A stretch of 21,003 nt of DNA from a virus. A model generated the notes under the pieces. The model ran no database searches, was not told the origin of the DNA, and worked only from the letters and a program-made list of their open reading frames with translations. The DNA lies in the IMG/VR virus record IMGVR_UViG_3300031952_000182, positions 1-21,003 of that record; one strand, written 5' to 3'. Positions 20,127 through 21,003 of this stretch are shown here, piece by piece. Each line of letters begins with the position of its first letter. Within the stretch, counting starts at the first letter, position 1. Made by a program: the position numbers and the translations under genes.

Positions 20127-20633
20127 TTAGGCGTTTGTCTCGGTCGCGGGTGCTGGAGTGGGTTTGACCTTACGAGCGGTCGCGATGATTTTCTTCACGA
20201 CGCTCTGCATTGCCACGTCCTTGGTGGGGGTATCGGGGCGATGTTTGGCTTCAATCGCCGCCTTAACCTTAGCCAGCACCTTTGAACCTTCCTGAGGTGT
20301 AGAAGCATCAGCTTGCTGCTGAACTTTCTTCCCACCGCCCATTTCCCAATCAGAGCCCAGTTTCTGGAGCTCGTCGAGGAAGCCACGAGCCATGAAACGA
20401 CCGAGAACAGTGGCTTCCTCAGCCAGTTTCTCAGCTTCGGCATGCTTCTCGCTTTCCTCCACCTCCGAGATAACTTTCGCTGCCTCTTCAGGAGTCAAAT
20501 TCAACTCCTTGGCAACCTGAGCGACAACATCATCATCATCGCCACCATCAACAGCAGCTGCCGCTTTCTCGGTTTCGGAAGGAGCGCTGGTGTCCTCGAG
20601 CATTTGCGCGAGGATTTCACTTACTGTCGGCAT
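20127..20633 (-). CDS. Acidic, scaffold-like protein paralogous to the 19662 gene
   Basis: A 168-residue protein. It opens MPTVSEILAQMLEDTSAPSE, has an acidic run (VDGGDDDDVVAQVAKELNLT), helical segments (PEEAAKVISEVEESEKHAEA) and the motif LGRFMARGFLDELQKLG (about residues 76-92), which matches GRLMARAMADELAKIA in the adjacent gene. The C-terminus is basic (VKKIIATARKVKPTPAP). GC-rich codon use matches the 19662 gene. Position ahead of the decoration and capsid genes and its acidic helical make-up suggest scaffold or core function, but this is not proven. Confidence 0.55.
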   Translation of the reverse strand: MPTVSEILAQMLEDTSAPSETEKAAAAVDGGDDDDVVAQVAKELNLTPEEAAKVISEVEESEKHAEAEKLAEEATVLGRFMARGFLDELQKLGSDWEMGGGKKVQQQADASTPQEGSKVLAKVKAAIEAKHRPDTPTKDVAMQSVVKKIIATARKVKPTPAPATETNA

Positions 20634-20651
20634 CCTTCGTCTCCCTTCCTG

Positions 20652-20999
20652 CTAGACAAATTTTCGCGCACCAGCGTACGCCCCAATGGCTCCTGCAGAA
20701 CCAAGAAGTCCTGGATGCTTTTCAGCGAACGTTTGCGCGACATTTTTGCTTTTCCCGCTACGCTGCAAGTGAGCAGAATAGAGGTATGGAGCAAAAAGGC
20801 CTGCACCCGCCAGGGCCGCTCGATGAATTGCACCTGATTCCTTAGTCATGCCGAGCATAGCATTGAACATCTCCTCTGACGAAGCGGTGCGCCCCTCCGG
20901 TAGAAGATGTGCATGCTTCACTATGGTACTACGCGAAACTGATTCGTCCCAACCCATTAGACTTTGACGGTACTGCTGATAGACCATGACATTTGTCAT
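20652..20999 (-). CDS. Glycine-rich membrane-type protein at window edge
   Basis: A 115-residue frame starting at ATG 20999 (alternative ATG 20987); the start lies inside a palindrome, only four bases from the window edge, so a further upstream start cannot be excluded. Residues about 60-77 (RAALAGAGLFAPYLYSAHL) and 97-111 (GLLGSAGAIGAYAGA) are Gly/Ala-rich hydrophobic helices separated by a basic segment. The N-terminal 55 residues are polar. The family is not recognised. It is the first visible gene of the minus-strand head operon. Confidence 0.55.
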   Translation of the reverse strand: MTNVMVYQQYRQSLMGWDESVSRSTIVKHAHLLPEGRTASSEEMFNAMLGMTKESGAIHRAALAGAGLFAPYLYSAHLQRSGKSKNVAQTFAEKHPGLLGSAGAIGAYAGARKFV

Positions 21000-21002
21000 G
21001 GT
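20983..21002. repeat. Operator-like perfect dyad, copy 2
   Basis: ACCATGACA (20983-20991), TT, TGTCATGGT (20994-21002) is a 9-bp perfect inverted repeat. On the minus strand it overlaps the first codons of the 20652 gene. Its core is the same 16-bp dyad as at 8163-8178. Such a site could be bound by a dimeric regulator or recognised in DNA processing; neither is shown. Confidence 0.45.
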
Positions 21003-21003
21003 T

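Noticed and set aside
1-21003. tRNA genes, CRISPR arrays, insertion sequences or integrase attachment sites
   Set aside because: No cloverleaf with a GTTCRA-type T-loop, no regularly spaced direct repeats, and no transposase or integrase frames were seen.

Overview
The window looks like part of a tailed bacteriophage genome (Caudoviricetes) with a contractile tail. The best evidence is a recognisable tail sheath protein beside a probable tail tube protein, a likely HK97-fold major capsid protein, an HK97-gp10-like neck/tail protein, and tightly packed genes with strong Shine-Dalgarno (SD) sites. No bacterial housekeeping gene, tRNA, rRNA, IS element or CRISPR array was seen. The host cannot be named from this sequence.

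Layout: positions 1-8167 hold a plus-strand block of small, mostly unknown genes. They include an endonuclease VII-like nuclease (cut by the window edge), a DUF5664-type dATP/dGTP diphosphohydrolase, a YkgJ-like Cys-rich protein broken by a frameshift, small membrane proteins, Cys-rich proteins, and a DNA-binding protein combining helix-turn-helix segments with a degenerate HNH motif. This block looks like the accessory/host-takeover side of the genome. It contains a roughly 290-nt gene-free segment (3567-3859) with three successive closed stem structures, the last followed by a T6 run.

Positions 8168-8591 form a convergent intergenic region full of hairpins and end in a strong bidirectional terminator (8545-8581). 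Positions 8592-21003 are a minus-strand virion operon. Read from right to left it runs: membrane-segment protein, two acidic scaffold-like proteins, small coiled-coil proteins, a probable decoration protein, major capsid protein, neck/connector genes, gp10-like protein, probable tail terminator, an 865-aa sheath with repeated inserted domains, and tube. This is the classical head-to-neck-to-tail order. Portal, terminase and protease would be expected beyond the right edge.

The least explained features are the two structured intergenic regions, a perfect dyad shared between 8162 and 20983 at the ends of the two blocks, two frameshift-like interruptions between 1900 and 2290, the repeat-expanded sheath, a set of glycine-rich membrane-type proteins scattered in the virion operon, and a short F-x-D/E-E-L-x-K helix motif recurring in virion genes.
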